From positions 4,898,001-4,962,000 of the forward strand of contig NZ_CP147776.1 in NCBI RefSeq assembly GCF_037300705.1: a DNA stretch of 64,000 bases, written 5' to 3'. Positions 36,701 through 54,210 of the stretch are shown here, piece by piece (the first letter of the stretch is position 1; every line of letters starts with the position of its first letter). This DNA is from Massilia sp. W12 (GTDB lineage Bacteria; Pseudomonadota; Gammaproteobacteria; Burkholderiales; Burkholderiaceae_D). Made by a program: the position numbers and the translations under genes. Below the pieces are notes generated by a model, which worked only from the letters and a program-made list of their open reading frames with translations, had not been told where the DNA came from and ran no database searches.

Positions 36701-38460
36701 CTGCCGCCTATCTGTGCTCTGCCGATCAGATTCAGATCAAGATGGCGCAAGGGGCCAAGCCGGGTGAAGGCGGCCAATTGCCGGGCCACAAAGTATCTGA
36801 ATACATCGCCCGCCTGCGCTTTTCCGTGCCGGGGGTGGGTTTGATTTCACCGCCGCCGCACCACGATATTTATTCGATTGAAGATCTGGCGCAGCTGATT
36901 CACGATTTGAAAAACGTCAATCCGACCGCCTCGATTTCGGTCAAGCTGGTGTCGGAAGTGGGGGTCGGCACAGTGGCCGCCGGCGTGACCAAGGCCAAAG
37001 CCGATCATGTCGTAATCGCGGGACATGACGGCGGCACCGGCGCCTCGCCGCTGTCTTCCATCAAACATGCCGGCTCGCCATGGGAACTGGGCTTGGCGGA
37101 AACCCAGCAAACCCTGGTCTTGAACGGCTTGCGCAGCCGCATCCGGGTGCAGGCCGACGGCCAGATGCGCACCGGGCGCGATGTGGTGATCGCCGCCATG
37201 CTGGGCGCGGATGAATTTGGCTTCGCCACTGCGCCACTGGTGGTGCAAGGTTGCATCATGATGCGTAAATGCCATTTGAACACCTGCCCGGTGGGGGTGG
37301 CGACGCAAGACCCGGTGTTGCGCGCCAAGTTTGCCGGCAAGCCTGAGCATGTGGTGAATTATTTCTTCTTCGTGGCGGAAGAAGCGCGCCAATTGATGGC
37401 CCAGCTTGGCATGCGCACGTTTGACGAATTGATCGGGCGCGCTGATTTGCTCGATAAATCCAAAGCCATCACGCATTGGAAGGCGCAGGGCCTGGATTTC
37501 GCCAAGGTATTCCATCTGGTCGATGCCAAGGGACAATCGGTGTATCACACCGAGGAGCAGGATCATGGTTTGCTCAAGGCGCTGGATAACAAGCTGATCA
37601 CGCAAAGCAGGCCGGCGCTGGAAAAAGGCGAAAAAGTGTCTTTTATTTCGCCGGTGCGCAATCTGAACCGCACCGTCGGCGCCATGTTGTCTGGCGAGGT
37701 GGTGCGCCGCTATGGCCATGCCGGGCTGCCGGATGACACCATTCATATTCAATTGCAAGGTACGGCGGGACAGTCCGCCGGCGCCTTCCTGGCGCAAGGC
37801 ATCACGCTCGATCTGGTGGGCGAAGGAAATGACTATGTTGGCAAAGGTTTGTCCGGCGGACGTTTGATTGTGCGCCCGAATACCGAATTCCGTGGCTGGG
37901 CGGTGGATAACATCATCGTCGGCAACACCGTCTTGTACGGCGCGATTTGCGGCGAAGCCTTCATCAATGGCGTGGCCGGCGAACGTTTCGCGGTGCGCAA
38001 TTCCGGCGCCACCGCCGTGATTGAGGGACTGGGCGACCACGGTTGTGAATATATGACCGGCGGCACAGTGGTGGTGTTAGGCGCAACCGGGCGCAACTTC
38101 GCCGCCGGCATGTCGGGCGGGGTGGCGTATGTGTATGACGTGGACGGACAATTTACAGCGCGTTGCAACAGCGCCATGGTGGAGTTGGAGCCGGTCTTAT
38201 CGACGCTGGAGCAAAGCGCGAAAACCGATGCCGCGACCTGGCACAGCGTGGAGCGCGGCGGTCAGGGCGAAACTGACGAGGCGATTTTAAAACGCCTGCT
38301 GGAGCGTCACTTTAAATACACCGGCAGCACGCGCGCGCGCCTGTTGCTGGATGACTGGGCCAATGCGCGGCATAAATTCATCAAGGTTTTCCCGAGTGAA
38401 TACAAGCGCGCGCTGCAGGAACTCAACCGCGTCAAAGCCGCTGAAAAAATCGCAGCTTAA
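33751..38460 (+). CDS. gltB: Glutamate synthase, large (alpha) subunit
   Basis: 1569 residues, the normal size for proteobacterial GltB. With GltD it makes two glutamates from 2-oxoglutarate and glutamine using NADPH, in the cytoplasm. The N-terminus ends its short propeptide at [11 protein letters not shown], where Cys17 becomes the class II amidotransferase nucleophile. The central and FMN synthase domains follow ([45 protein letters not shown]). The 3Fe-4S cysteines are Cys1168, Cys1174 and Cys1179 ([20 protein letters not shown]). The C-terminal glycine-rich beta-helix has repeats such as GGRLIVRPN and [21 protein letters not shown]. It lies 38 bases before gltD, as in the usual gltBD operon. 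Confidence 0.98.
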   Translation: MNAQGLYHPSNEHDACGVGFIAHIKGNKSHAVIEQGLQILKNLDHRGAVGADKLMGDGAGILIQVPDQFYRDEMAKQGVELPPPGEYGVGMVFLPKENASRIACEQEIERAVRIEGQVVLGWRNVPVDTEMPMSPEVRQREPVIRQIFIGRGPDIMVTDALERKLYVIRKSSGHAIQALKLAHGKEFFVPSMSARTVVYKGLLLADQVGLYYKDLQDPRCISALALVHQRFSTNTFPEWPLAHPYRLIAHNGEINTVKGNFNWMRAREGLIKSAVFGDDLQKLFPLIYEGQSDTACFDNVLELLVMSGYPLAQAMMMMIPEAWENHSLMDDNRRAFYEYHAAMMEPWDGPAAMAFTDGRHIGGTLDRNGLRPARYIVTDDDMVVMASEAGVLPIPESKIIKKWRLQPGKMFLIDLEAGRIIDDKELKDMYANAKPYKAWINSVRISLQDLKLQDSKVSLRPGHTKNGGEMPQENLLDLQQAFGYTQEDIKFVLSPMAQNAEEATGSMGNDSPLAVMSNKLKPLYSYFRQLFAQVTNPPIDPIREALVMSLVSFIGPKPNLLDTNNINPPMRLEVKQPVLDETDMLRLYNIGAHTGGKFKSYLLNICYPLAWGRAGIEACIASLCAEAVDAVKSGHNILIVSDRAINAQQVAIPALLATSAIHQHLVARGLRAATGLVVETGSARECHHFALLAGYGAEAVHPYLTLQTLRDIAPGLAGGLSPDKAVANYTKAIGKGLMKVMSKMGISTYMSYCGAQIFEAVGLNTDFVAKYFKGTASNVGGIGIFEVAEEALRLHQAAFGSDPLLQDQLDAGGEYAFRTRGEHHLWTPDAIAKLQHSTRSNSYATYKEFAQLINDQSRRHLTLRGLFEFKIDPSRAIALDQVEPAREIVKRFATGAMSLGSISTEAHATLAVAMNRIGGKSNTGEGGEDPARYMPEFKGIAIKKGDTLASVLGQEQVASDYALEDGDSLRSRIKQVASARFGVTAAYLCSADQIQIKMAQGAKPGEGGQLPGHKVSEYIARLRFSVPGVGLISPPPHHDIYSIEDLAQLIHDLKNVNPTASISVKLVSEVGVGTVAAGVTKAKADHVVIAGHDGGTGASPLSSIKHAGSPWELGLAETQQTLVLNGLRSRIRVQADGQMRTGRDVVIAAMLGADEFGFATAPLVVQGCIMMRKCHLNTCPVGVATQDPVLRAKFAGKPEHVVNYFFFVAEEARQLMAQLGMRTFDELIGRADLLDKSKAITHWKAQGLDFAKVFHLVDAKGQSVYHTEEQDHGLLKALDNKLITQSRPALEKGEKVSFISPVRNLNRTVGAMLSGEVVRRYGHAGLPDDTIHIQLQGTAGQSAGAFLAQGITLDLVGEGNDYVGKGLSGGRLIVRPNTEFRGWAVDNIIVGNTVLYGAICGEAFINGVAGERFAVRNSGATAVIEGLGDHGCEYMTGGTVVVLGATGRNFAAGMSGGVAYVYDVDGQFTARCNSAMVELEPVLSTLEQSAKTDAATWHSVERGGQGETDEAILKRLLERHFKYTGSTRARLLLDDWANARHKFIKVFPSEYKRALQELNRVKAAEKIAA

Positions 38461-38498
38461 AAACCCGTCCGACCGAATACAGAACAGGAAACAAGATC

Positions 38499-39962
38499 AT
38501 GGGCAAAGTCACCGGCTTTCTCGAATACCAACGCATCAGCGAAGCCGCACAGGAAGCGGCGGAACGTAAAAAACATTATCGCGAATTTGTCTTGACCTTA
38601 GACGATGCGCAAGCCAAACAACAGGGCGCGCGCTGCATGGATTGCGGCATTCCGTTTTGCAATAACGGTTGCCCGGTGAATAACATCATCCCGGATTGGA
38701 ATGATCTGGTGTATCGCGGCAATTGGCGCCAGGCGCTGGCGGTGCTGCATTCGACCAATAACTTCCCCGAGTTCACCGGACGTATCTGTCCCGCGCCTTG
38801 CGAAACGGCCTGCACCCTGGGCATCAATGACGATCCGGTCGGCATCAAATCGATTGAGCATTACATCGTGGATAAGGGCTGGGAAAACGGCTGGATCACG
38901 CCGCAGCCGGCCAAACACAGCACGGGTAAGAAAGTGGCGATTGTCGGCTCCGGCCCGGCAGGTCTGGCGGCGGCGCAGCAATTGGCGCGCGCCGGGCATG
39001 CGGTGACGGTATTTGAAAAAGCCGACCGCGCCGGCGGCCTGCTGCGCTACGGCATCCCGGATTTCAAGCTGGAAAAATCGCATATCGAGCGCCGCCTGGA
39101 GCAGATGCGGGCCGAAGGCGTGACCTTCCGCACCAATGTGTTAATCGGCAAAGACTTCCCGACCAGCGTCAATAACTGGGCCAAGGAAACCATTTTCCCG
39201 GAAGATCTGGCGGCGGAATATGATGCGGTGGTGATTGCCGGCGGCGCGGAACAACCGCGTGATTTGCCGGTGCCGGGACGCAATCTCAAGGGTGTGCACT
39301 TCGCCATGGACTTTTTGCCGCAGCAAAACAAAGTCAATGCCGGCGACAAGCTCAAAGATCAAATCAAAGCAGGCGGCAAGCATGTGGTGGTGATTGGCGG
39401 CGGCGACACCGGCTCGGATTGCGTCGGCACCTCGAACCGGCACGGCGCCTTGTCGGTCACCCAATTTGAATTGATGCCAATGCCGCCGGAACAGGAAAAC
39501 AAGCCGCTGGTGTGGCCGTACTGGCCGACCCGGCTGCGCACCTCGTCTTCGCATGAGGAAGGCTGCCAGCGTGATTGGGCTGTCGCCACCAAGCGCTTTG
39601 AGGGCAAGGGCGGCAAGCTGGATAAGCTGATCGCCTGCCGTGTCGAATGGCAGGATGGCAAGATGGTGGAAGTGGCGGGCAGTGAGTTTGAGGTCAAGGC
39701 TGATCTGGTCTTGCTGGCGATGGGCTTTGTCTCGCCGGTGCAGCAAGTGCTGGATGCGTTTGGCGTGGCCAAAGACAGCCGGGGCAATGCGCAAGCCGCC
39801 ACCGATGGCGCGCAAGCGTATCAAACCTCGGCCCCGAAAATCTTCGCCGCCGGCGATATGCGGCGCGGTCAATCGCTGGTGGTGTGGGCGATTCGCGAAG
39901 GACGGCAATGCGCGCATGCGGTGGATGCCTTCCTGATGGGCGAGTCGCAGTTGCCCTTATAA
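38499..39962 (+). CDS. gltD: Glutamate synthase, small (beta) subunit
   Basis: 487 residues, normal length. It takes electrons from NADPH through FAD and two 4Fe-4S clusters to GltB. The N-terminal cluster ligands are visible: Cys46, Cys49, Cys54, Cys58 ([17 protein letters not shown]) and Cys97, Cys101, Cys105 ([12 protein letters not shown]). The FAD-binding [18 protein letters not shown] and the second dinucleotide motif [18 protein letters not shown] follow, then the C-terminal FAD contact [17 protein letters not shown]. It directly follows gltB. No terminator is obvious after the stop. Confidence 0.98.
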   Translation: MGKVTGFLEYQRISEAAQEAAERKKHYREFVLTLDDAQAKQQGARCMDCGIPFCNNGCPVNNIIPDWNDLVYRGNWRQALAVLHSTNNFPEFTGRICPAPCETACTLGINDDPVGIKSIEHYIVDKGWENGWITPQPAKHSTGKKVAIVGSGPAGLAAAQQLARAGHAVTVFEKADRAGGLLRYGIPDFKLEKSHIERRLEQMRAEGVTFRTNVLIGKDFPTSVNNWAKETIFPEDLAAEYDAVVIAGGAEQPRDLPVPGRNLKGVHFAMDFLPQQNKVNAGDKLKDQIKAGGKHVVVIGGGDTGSDCVGTSNRHGALSVTQFELMPMPPEQENKPLVWPYWPTRLRTSSSHEEGCQRDWAVATKRFEGKGGKLDKLIACRVEWQDGKMVEVAGSEFEVKADLVLLAMGFVSPVQQVLDAFGVAKDSRGNAQAATDGAQAYQTSAPKIFAAGDMRRGQSLVVWAIREGRQCAHAVDAFLMGESQLPL

Positions 39963-40068
39963 GCTTGGGTGTTGATGAAATTTTGGCAAAACATCCTGAA
40001 CGTAGAAAAAAAGCTTGCAACAAGTTTCATTTTGTAACAGAATGATTTCCTCAACCAGGAGAAGGGCA

Positions 40069-40098
40069 ATGTGTCATCACATACCGCCCTGCTCCTGA
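40069..40098 (+). CDS. Possible nine-codon leader peptide upstream of the PEP-CTERM gene
   Basis: ATG 40069 follows a strong ribosome site (AGGAGAAGGGCA) and would encode MCHHIPPCS before TGA. The sequence TACCGCC inside it can pair with GGCGGTA at about 40105-40111, so translation could change the folding. It might be chance. The only evidence is the ribosome site and the hairpin. Confidence 0.3.
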   Translation: MCHHIPPCS

Positions 40099-40253
40099 TA
40101 GAAGGCGGTAAGGTGTGGCGCAAGCCACCCCGTCCTGCCCACATCACTGCGCAGCCATGCGACTTCCCATGCTTTTCAGGCGTCTTCAAGGCCGCAGTGA
40201 ATCCTCCTTTTGCCAACTCAGGCAGCATTCCGCTGCCATATCAAGGAAATTCA

Positions 40254-40952
40254 ATGAAATACTTAGTTGCATGCTGCATTGCCGCGCTCTTACCCCAAGT
40301 GTCCCAAGCAGTCGAATTGTATGACAATGGCCCGGTTGTGAACGCGAATGGCAAATCCGCCATCTCCGGCGCACGCACCGCCTATGGTTATGCCGTCAAC
40401 AGCTCCGCTGTTGTCGCGGATGACTTCAAAGTCAGCGACAATCAAGTGTGGAATATTGGCCAGTTCGATTTCTTCGCTTACCAAACCAACGCCACCAACT
40501 TCGGTTTCCAATCGGTAACCTGGAGCCTGGTCAAAGATCTGCCGGACGGCACGGAAGTGATGGCTTCCGGCACCACCAGCGTGAGCAATGGCGGCCTGGT
40601 CGGCCACCGCGTGCTGAACGACAGCTCGACCAGCACCGCTCGCAAGATCTACCGTCTGCAAGCTGACGTGCAAGACTTCAATCTGTCTGCCGGCCACTAC
40701 TGGCTGCGCTGGTCGATTACCGGCAACAGCAGCTTCAGCGGTCCTTGGGTGCCGCAAACTGCGGATGGCCGTGACGGCAATGGGCAGCAAAACACCGGCA
40801 ACGGTTGGGCTGATATCGACACGCTGACCGCTGACCTGCCGTTCGCTGTGCATGGCACAGTGGCCGTGGTGCCGGAAGCTGAAACCTGGGCCATGATGCT
40901 GGCTGGTCTGGGCGGTTTGGGCATGCTGGCGCGCCGTCGCCGTCAAGCCTGA
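40254..40952 (+). CDS. PEP-CTERM sorting-domain exported protein
   Basis: A 232-residue exported protein. Start 40254 is chosen because AAGGAAAT lies just upstream and the product opens with a signal peptide (MKYLVACCIAALLPQVSQA). The mature part is a beta-rich domain with many Asn, Ser and Trp. The C-terminus is a PEP-CTERM signal: VPEAETWAMMLAGLGGLGML followed by ARRRRQA. Such tails are recognised by exosortase (EpsH/XrtA) and linked to exopolysaccharide-associated surface display. No exosortase gene is in the window. The Pro-Glu-Ala variant of the PEP motif is common. A strong bidirectional terminator follows. Confidence 0.9.
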   Translation: MKYLVACCIAALLPQVSQAVELYDNGPVVNANGKSAISGARTAYGYAVNSSAVVADDFKVSDNQVWNIGQFDFFAYQTNATNFGFQSVTWSLVKDLPDGTEVMASGTTSVSNGGLVGHRVLNDSSTSTARKIYRLQADVQDFNLSAGHYWLRWSITGNSSFSGPWVPQTADGRDGNGQQNTGNGWADIDTLTADLPFAVHGTVAVVPEAETWAMMLAGLGGLGMLARRRRQA

Positions 40953-40971
40953 TCGAGCTCTACTCAGATAG

Positions 40972-41001
40972 AAAAACGCCGGCTGCGCGCCGGCGTTTTT
41001 T
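40972..41001. terminator. Bidirectional terminator between the PEP-CTERM and YciI-like genes
   Basis: AAAAACGCCGGC (40972-40983) pairs with GCCGGCGTTTTT (40989-41000), with T/A runs at both sides, so it can stop transcription from both convergent genes. Confidence 0.88.
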
Positions 41002-41010
41002 TATGTTGCG

Positions 41011-41496
41011 TCAAAATGGTTTGAGTGCGATTTTTTCATGCAGCCCGGGAATCAGGCTGACTGCCGCAGAGGCGAAGAAACGGTGAAAATCAGCTGTCAT
41101 CTCGCCTTGAATAATGACCGGATCGGTGGCTACCAGCTTACGCGCCTCTTCCACATCCTCCACCGCCAGCACAAATATTCCGCGCCGCCCTTCCACCCCG
41201 TCAAGCGGCCCGGCCAGAGCCAGTTTGCCTTCAGCCGCCAGCCGCTTCATATTCGCAAAATGTCCTTTGAACATTTCATCGCGCTGCGCGCCGGCGGGCA
41301 AGGGTTTGTGCGTTTTTAAAATCACCAGCACAAATTTGCGCATCCCGTTTTCATTCGCGCCGGCTTTTTTGGCCAGGGCGGCGTCGTAATTCGCTGGCGC
41401 AGCAGCGGCAGGCGTGGCGGGAGCGCTTTGTGCGCTGGCGCCTAAGCTGGTCAGCGCCAGCGTAAGGCAGGAAAGGATGGCGGGTAATTTGGGCAT
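41011..41496 (-). CDS. Exported YciI-like (YCII-domain) protein
   Basis: 161 residues. An N-terminal signal peptide (MPKLPAILSCLTLALTSLGASAQS) is followed by an Ala/Pro linker and a YCII-type domain: FVLVILKTHKPLPAG, FKGHFANMKRLAAEGKLALAGPL, IFVLAVEDVEEARKLVATDP. YciI domains have a ferredoxin-like fold with a conserved His and Asp. Here the His is in GHFANMKRL. Periplasmic versions exist, with unclear roles. GGAG lies just upstream of the ATG. It is convergent with the PEP-CTERM gene and divergent from the Mn exporter. Confidence 0.82.
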   Translation of the reverse strand: MPKLPAILSCLTLALTSLGASAQSAPATPAAAAPANYDAALAKKAGANENGMRKFVLVILKTHKPLPAGAQRDEMFKGHFANMKRLAAEGKLALAGPLDGVEGRRGIFVLAVEDVEEARKLVATDPVIIQGEMTADFHRFFASAAVSLIPGLHEKIALKPF

Positions 41497-41654
41497 GACA
41501 GGCTCCGGGCTGGATCAAAAGCTTATTTTGCACCAGTCCCGCCGCAAACCACAGCCGCCAGCACGCCGGCGTGGCGGAAGTGTTGCGTATTGCGCCTCGG
41601 AACACTGGCCGGGATGCCTATTGGCAAAGCCCGCCACAGTATGCTAAAGTGCGC

Positions 41655-41785
41655 CCCGTCCTCAGGGAGTAGCCGCATCTCCTGCATGATGGTCGTGTTC
41701 AACATACTTGGCGCAAGCCGTGGGCGCGACGCCCGCCCCAACTGGTGCGGATAGGCAAGACTGATGACTGTACGGCGCCGCTGCT
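41655..41785 (+). promoter_or_regulatory. yybP-ykoY manganese riboswitch candidate
   Basis: Located in the 335-base leader before the TMEM165/GDT1-type exporter. It has the conserved features of this class: CTCAGGGAGTAGCC near 41661, TTCAACATACTTGGC near 41698 (the Mn-site loop, as in E. coli mntP) and GGCAAGACTG near 41753. Stems such as GCGCAAGCCGTGGGCGC lie between them. In related bacteria this RNA raises expression of Mn2+ exporters when Mn2+ is high. The gene it precedes matches that rule. Boundaries are approximate. Confidence 0.85.
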
Positions 41786-41831
41786 GGCGGGGGCTGTATA
41801 GTCATCGTATCTTCGCCAGCAAAGGAACATC

Positions 41832-42410
41832 ATGGAAGCACTTATTCTTTCCACCCTCGCTGTCACCCTGGCCGAAATCGGCGATAAAACCCAGTTGCTG
41901 GCTTTCATGCTGGCCACCCGTTTTCGCCGCCCGGTTCCGATTATGCTGGGCATTCTGGCCGCCACGCTGGCCAACCACGGCCTGGCCGGCCTGCTTGGCA
42001 GCCTGTTGGCGCAATGGATTTCCCCGCTCGCGCTGCGGATTGGGGTGGCGGTTTCGTTTCTGGGCATGGCGGCCTGGATTCTGATTCCCGATGAGTTGGA
42101 TGAAGACACGCCCACCCGCGCCGGATTGGGCGTATTCGGCGCCACCTTTGTCAGCTTCTTTCTGGCGGAAATGGGCGATAAAACCCAGTTCGCCACCATC
42201 ACCCTGGCGGCGCATTATGAAAGCACCTTGATGGTGATCGCCGGCACCACGCTGGGCATGTTGATCGCCGATGTGCCGGCGATTTTCATCGGTCAGAAAA
42301 TGGGGCAAAAATTGCCGCTGGCGCTGGTGCAGCGTTGCGCTGCGCTCTTGTTTGCGCTGCTCGGTCTGGCTGCAGCCTGGGATGCGGCGCGCCTGGCGGG
42401 GTGGTTGTAA
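41832..42410 (+). CDS. TMEM165/GDT1-family Mn2+ exporter (MneA-type)
   Basis: 192 residues with six hydrophobic segments. The two inverted signature motifs are AEIGDKTQLLAFMLATRF (TM1) and AEMGDKTQFATITLAAHY (TM4), each with the conserved E-x-G-D-K-(T/S). The family (UPF0016) exports Mn2+ or Ca2+. Bacterial members such as Vibrio MneA export manganese. It sits directly after a yybP-ykoY riboswitch candidate, which supports the manganese role. Ribosome site AAAGGAA before ATG 41832. Single-gene unit. Confidence 0.92.
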   Translation: MEALILSTLAVTLAEIGDKTQLLAFMLATRFRRPVPIMLGILAATLANHGLAGLLGSLLAQWISPLALRIGVAVSFLGMAAWILIPDELDEDTPTRAGLGVFGATFVSFFLAEMGDKTQFATITLAAHYESTLMVIAGTTLGMLIADVPAIFIGQKMGQKLPLALVQRCAALLFALLGLAAAWDAARLAGWL

Positions 42411-42482
42411 GTCCACCCGCCAAACCAGCGCTGCCAGCGGCCTGATATGCAATGGCCATGAGCGCAGAAATAAGGCCCCGGA

Positions 42483-42515
42483 GTCCCCGATAACAACATC
42501 CGGGGACGGGGACGA
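42483..42515. repeat. Palindromic element related to the 11.7 kb cloverleaf
   Basis: GTCCCCG (42483-42489) pairs with CGGGGAC (42501-42507), and GACGACG follows. Read on the minus strand this is CGTCGTCCCCG...CGGGGA, the same ends as the 11731-11827 element. It lies in a 170-base gap between convergent genes and has no T-run. Confidence 0.5.
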
Positions 42516-42580
42516 CGATGCCGAGGCCGTTGGCAATTTCTGCTGGCGGCTTTAGATCTGCGCGCCAGCTGCCACGATCG

Positions 42581-43084
42581 TTACGCTAATTCTTTTTCCA
42601 ATAATTGATGCAATTCGGCAAACGACGGTTCGCCCACATAGCGCTTGACGATACGGCCCTGTTTATCAATCACGAAGGTGGTCGGGGTCATACTGACATT
42701 GCCAAAGGCTTTGGCCAACTCGCCTTTGTAGTCGAGCGCGACATGAAATGGCAATTTGCGCGTTTCGGCGTAGTTGATGACGTAATTCGGCGGATCGTAT
42801 TGCATCGCCACGGCAACGAACTCAAGGCCGCGCGGATTGTATTTTTGCCAGGTTTCAACCATCTGCGGCATTTCCCGCACGCAGGAAGCGCAGGATGTGG
42901 CCCAAAAATTGACCATCACCACCTTGCCGCGCAGGCTGGCGCTGTCAAATTTTTTGCCCTGTAAATTGGTGTATTCGACATGCGGCGCGGCTTGTCGCGC
43001 GGTCAGGCTTTGATAGCCCCACAGGCCTGCGCCTGCCACCAGTAATACAGTCAACAAGGGTAATACCAATTTTTTTGTCTGCAT
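42581..43084 (-). CDS. TlpA/ResA-like thiol-disulfide protein, membrane anchored
   Basis: 167 residues from ATG 43084. In-frame ATG codons at 43093 and 43126 are alternatives. A single N-terminal membrane anchor (LVLPLLTVLLVAGAGLWGYQ) precedes a thioredoxin-fold domain in the periplasm. Active site NFWATSCASCVREMP (CxxC), cis-Pro in SMTPTTFVIDKQGR, and AKAFGNV. TlpA/ResA-like proteins reduce disulfides, for example for cytochrome c or copper-site assembly. The partner here is unknown. It is convergent with the Mn exporter. No RBS strongly decides the start. Confidence 0.88.
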   Translation of the reverse strand: MQTKKLVLPLLTVLLVAGAGLWGYQSLTARQAAPHVEYTNLQGKKFDSASLRGKVVMVNFWATSCASCVREMPQMVETWQKYNPRGLEFVAVAMQYDPPNYVINYAETRKLPFHVALDYKGELAKAFGNVSMTPTTFVIDKQGRIVKRYVGEPSFAELHQLLEKELA

Positions 43085-43238
43085 TGCATCCATCCCGAAA
43101 AAACCTGTGCTGCGCATGATACGCAAAATCGCGCCGGATTGCAGGGCCCCATTAATTCATCTTGACTGGCGGCAAGTCCCTGCTAACTTGAAACAAGCCC
43201 GTCCCATTTGACGTTTTTCACCCTGGAAAGGAATCAGC

Positions 43239-43598
43239 ATGAAAAGTCTGCGCACGAATTGCATGGTCCTGCTGCTCGCTTGCCTGTCGCCACTGCCTGC
43301 CCTGGCGGTCGGGGCCATTGCGGTTGATGATGATCAATCGCTCTCGGAACCGGCTTATGGCTTCTCCGTGCGCCAACCAAATCGGCAAACCGCAGAACGG
43401 GTGGCGCTGAATTATTGCCGCCAGAACGGCGACAATTGCCGCGCTGTGGTGTGGTTTGAAACCTGTGGCGCGTATGCCGCATCGGCCCGCCATTATGGCT
43501 ATGGCTGGGGCGCCACCAAGTCCAAGGCCACCAGTGATGCGTTGAAGATGTGCGGCTCGAACAGCTGCAAGGTGGTGGTGGCGGAATGTGAGCGTTAA
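43239..43598 (+). CDS. DUF4189-type small exported protein
   Basis: 119 residues with a signal peptide ending at ALA (ACLSPLPALA). The mature part has the DUF4189 pattern: VGAIAVDDD, YGFSVRQPNRQTAERVALNYC, NCRAVVWFETCGAYA, GATKSKATSDALKMCGSNSC. The even set of Cys suggests disulfides in the periplasm or outside. The function of the family is unknown. AAAGGAAT ribosome site upstream of ATG 43239. It is divergent from the TlpA-like gene. Confidence 0.82.
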   Translation: MKSLRTNCMVLLLACLSPLPALAVGAIAVDDDQSLSEPAYGFSVRQPNRQTAERVALNYCRQNGDNCRAVVWFETCGAYAASARHYGYGWGATKSKATSDALKMCGSNSCKVVVAECER

Positions 43599-43616
43599 AG
43601 CCGGCCCATAACAGGC

Positions 43617-43649
43617 GGCGCAATCACACTGCTGCACGACGATTGCGCC
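43617..43649. terminator. Hairpin between convergent genes
   Basis: GGCGCAATC (43617-43625) and GATTGCGCC (43641-43649) form a perfect 9-bp stem about 18 bases after the DUF4189 stop. There is no long T-run, so it may be a weak terminator. Confidence 0.4.
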
Positions 43650-43690
43650 GCGCTTTATGACCTCTGTTCACTCTTTTGCGACAAGCAGAT

Positions 43691-44410
43691 TCAATCACTC
43701 CCTCCGCTGCACCCGCCCCCACTGCAACTGCCGCCACTGTCGCTGCTGCAATCTGCGCCACCGCTGTAATCACTGCATGCTGCGGCGGAATCGATGGCGC
43801 CCAGGCTTTCCAAGGCGCCGGGGTGATAGGCATGCGCCAGGGAATAATGCTGGGTATGGCCATCGGCCCCGCTGCGCAACAAACTGCCGGCGGCCACACT
43901 CCATAAAATCGGCGCCGCCAATCCCAGTCTGTCATCCAGCGCAAACAGGGATGGCATGCGTTCCGGCTGCTGCGGGTTGATATTTTCAGCGGCGCATGCG
44001 CTGCGCCAGCTGGGCAGGATGGCGCCATCTGCGCCGCTGCCGGCTGGGGCATGATGTAAGAAACGTCCGAAAGCACGCTGACAAAAGTCTTCGTATTGCC
44101 GGGTGCATAAAATAAATTCATGCCACAGCAAATCCACGGCTTGCGATGGCATCTCCAATTGCTGTCCGGGCGCGTTGCTGCAAGCCAGAAAAAATTGACG
44201 CAATGCGGCGCACAGCGCCAGGTAGCTGGCCTGATCCAAGTGTGGAATATGCTGGCGCATTTTGCCAAACAATGCGGCGGGGAATTGGTAATGGCGGATG
44301 AAGTGCTGGCGCTGACGCTGCTGACGCTGGCGGCGCAAACGCCACAGGCGCATACCGAGCGCAATCGCCAGCACGCAGACAGGAAGCAACAAATAAATAT
44401 AGGGAATCAT
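43691..44410 (-). CDS. Membrane-anchored protein with Cys/Gly/Ser-rich tail
   Basis: 239 residues. One N-terminal membrane segment (MIPYIYLLLPVCVLAIALGM), then a basic RRQRQQRQRQ stretch. A helical domain contains AVDLLWHEFILCTRQYEDFC and FLHHAP, as in glycine-rich-domain-like hypothetical proteins. The C-terminal ~30 residues alternate Ser, Gly and Cys (SCSGGGCSGGSD), possibly a metal- or disulfide-rich tail. An overlapping ORF in another frame (43624-44364) looks like noise: it lacks these features and is Cys/Trp-rich. Function is unknown. Confidence 0.72.
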   Translation of the reverse strand: MIPYIYLLLPVCVLAIALGMRLWRLRRQRQQRQRQHFIRHYQFPAALFGKMRQHIPHLDQASYLALCAALRQFFLACSNAPGQQLEMPSQAVDLLWHEFILCTRQYEDFCQRAFGRFLHHAPAGSGADGAILPSWRSACAAENINPQQPERMPSLFALDDRLGLAAPILWSVAAGSLLRSGADGHTQHYSLAHAYHPGALESLGAIDSAAACSDYSGGADCSSDSGGSCSGGGCSGGSD

Positions 44411-44582
44411 GACAAAGCCCGCAATGGTATGCGGTCATGATAACAGTTCAGCAGATTGCCACAATAGCCGGGCGCAAGGGCTTGCCGTTCACAATGAGCA
44501 TTGCCAGCTTGGCAAGGATGGCCTGCTCCGGAGATAAGACTTCACACATCAATTTACATTCTTGGCGCTGGTTTGACAGGAA

Positions 44583-44610
44583 TAAAAAAACGGGGGCTTG
44601 CGCCCCCGTT
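44583..44610 (-). terminator. Rho-independent terminator of the rpoBC operon
   Basis: AACGGGGGC (44589-44597) pairs with GCCCCCGTT (44102 offset: 44602-44610). On the minus strand the stem is followed by a run of U (TTTTTTAT). It lies about 20 bases after the rpoC stop. Confidence 0.9.
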
Positions 44611-44630
44611 CTCTTTTCTGCTCAAGACAA

Positions 44631-48866
<4,236 letters not shown>

Positions 48867-48956
48867 GTATCACTCCACAAGGCGTGAATGCGCTATAGCG
48901 CATGAATTCATACGGTACTAATGCCCTGCGCCTTGCGGCGCAGGGTGATCGCGCAA

Positions 48957-53060
<4,104 letters not shown>

Positions 53061-53183
53061 GAACACTCCGTGAGTGACAGGAAGGATAGAGATTTCAGAT
53101 GTCAGGATGGACATCTCAAGTCTTTACCCTTCTCGTATTGCGCCAGGCGATTCCCGCGTTGCCCGGTTTTCCAAACGACAAAG

Positions 53184-53233
53184 GAGCCAAAGCCGTTCCC
53201 CCTCTCTTGCGAGCAGGTTCCAGACTTTGGCTC
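53184..53233 (-). promoter_or_regulatory. Stem-loop in the rplL-rpoB gap, likely attenuator or processing site
   Basis: GAGCCAAAG (53184-53192) and CTTTGGCTC (53225-53233) are exact complements, about 38 bases after the rplL stop. E. coli has an attenuator and RNase III site in the same place, tuning rpoBC against ribosomal-protein genes. Conservation of that mechanism here is inferred from position. Confidence 0.5.
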
Positions 53234-53271
53234 AGGCGCGTCGCGGGACGCGCCACTTTTTCCAGCAAATA

Positions 53272-53646
53272 TTACTTCAGATCGGCTTTAGCGCCAGCTT
53301 CTTCCAGCTTCTTCTTAGCGGCTTCAGCGTCAGCCTTGGCCAGGCCTTCCTTAACAGGCTTCGGAGCGCCGTCCACCAGGTCTTTGGCTTCCTTCAGACC
53401 CAGGCCGGTGATTTCACGCACTGCCTTAATCACGCCAACTTTGTTAGCGCCGATTTCGGACAGGATCACGGTGAATTCGGTTTGCTCTTCAACTGCTGCA
53501 GCAGCAGCGCCGCCGCCAGCTGCCGGAGCTGCCATAGCAGCTGCGGACACGCCAAATTTTTCTTCGAAAGCTTTCACCAGTTCATGCAATTCCATCACGG
53601 ACATTGCGCCGACTGCTTCCAGGATATCTTCCTTGCTGATTGCCAT
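53272..53646 (-). CDS. rplL: Ribosomal protein L7/L12
   Basis: 124 residues. N-terminal dimerisation domain ([20 protein letters not shown]), Ala/Gly-rich hinge ([17 protein letters not shown]) and C-terminal factor-binding domain ([20 protein letters not shown] then [19 protein letters not shown]). It forms the stalk that recruits EF-Tu and EF-G. It follows rplJ by about 60 bases. AGGAG ribosome site upstream. Confidence 0.98.
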   Translation of the reverse strand: MAISKEDILEAVGAMSVMELHELVKAFEEKFGVSAAAMAAPAAGGGAAAAAVEEQTEFTVILSEIGANKVGVIKAVREITGLGLKEAKDLVDGAPKPVKEGLAKADAEAAKKKLEEAGAKADLK

Positions 53647-53709
53647 TTGAAACTCCTAATTAATTCAGTATAAATCCAGTAAGTATTGACGAGGGAAAGG
53701 CAAAAGGCA

Positions 53710-54210
53710 TTAAGCCTCGACGCCTTCGCCCTTCTGTGCCGCCAAAGCAGCCAAACCACGCGCAAATGCCGACACCGGAGCTTGCATAACGCCCAACAAT
53801 TGGGACAGCAGCACTTCACGGCTCGGAATGCTGGCCAGGGCGATCACGCCTGCCTTGTCCAGCTGTTTGCCTGCGTAGTTACCTGCCTTCACAACCAGTT
53901 TGTCATTGGTTTTAGCAAAGTCAGCGAGGACTTTAGCTGCAGCCACTGCATCTTCCGAGATCGCATAGATCAACGGACCGGTCATTTCAGAGGACAGGTT
54001 GGCGAATTGCGTGCCATCCACAGCGCGACGAGCGAGCGTGTTTTTCAACACGCGCAGGTACACGCCCTGGGCACGCGCTTTTGCGCGCAGTTGCGTCAAG
54101 TGACTCACCTGGATGCCACGATATTCGGCTACGGCGATGGTCTGTGCCTTTGCAACATGTGCAGACACTTCTTCAACGACGGCCTTCTTGCCATTCAGAT
54201 CGAGACTCAC
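53710..54210 (-). CDS. rplJ: Ribosomal protein L10
   Basis: 166 residues from GTG 54210, which has GGAGG six bases upstream. A TTG two codons earlier is not positioned for that site. [36 protein letters not shown] and [21 protein letters not shown] are typical L10. It anchors L7/L12 dimers to the 50S subunit. In E. coli L10 represses its own mRNA by binding its leader, and the 274-base leader here (54211-54484) is the place to look for that. Confidence 0.97.
   Translation of the reverse strand: MSLDLNGKKAVVEEVSAHVAKAQTIAVAEYRGIQVSHLTQLRAKARAQGVYLRVLKNTLARRAVDGTQFANLSSEMTGPLIYAISEDAVAAAKVLADFAKTNDKLVVKAGNYAGKQLDKAGVIALASIPSREVLLSQLLGVMQAPVSAFARGLAALAAQKGEGVEA

Noticed and set aside
40071-40253. 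Upstream extension of the PEP-CTERM gene
   Set aside because: It would put 61 residues before a complete signal peptide, and the ATG at 40254 has its own ribosome site.
43624-44364. Alternative minus-strand frame overlapping the Cys/Gly-tail protein
   Set aside because: No membrane anchor or conserved DLLWHEF block. Its composition (Cys, Trp, Arg) looks like an off-frame read.
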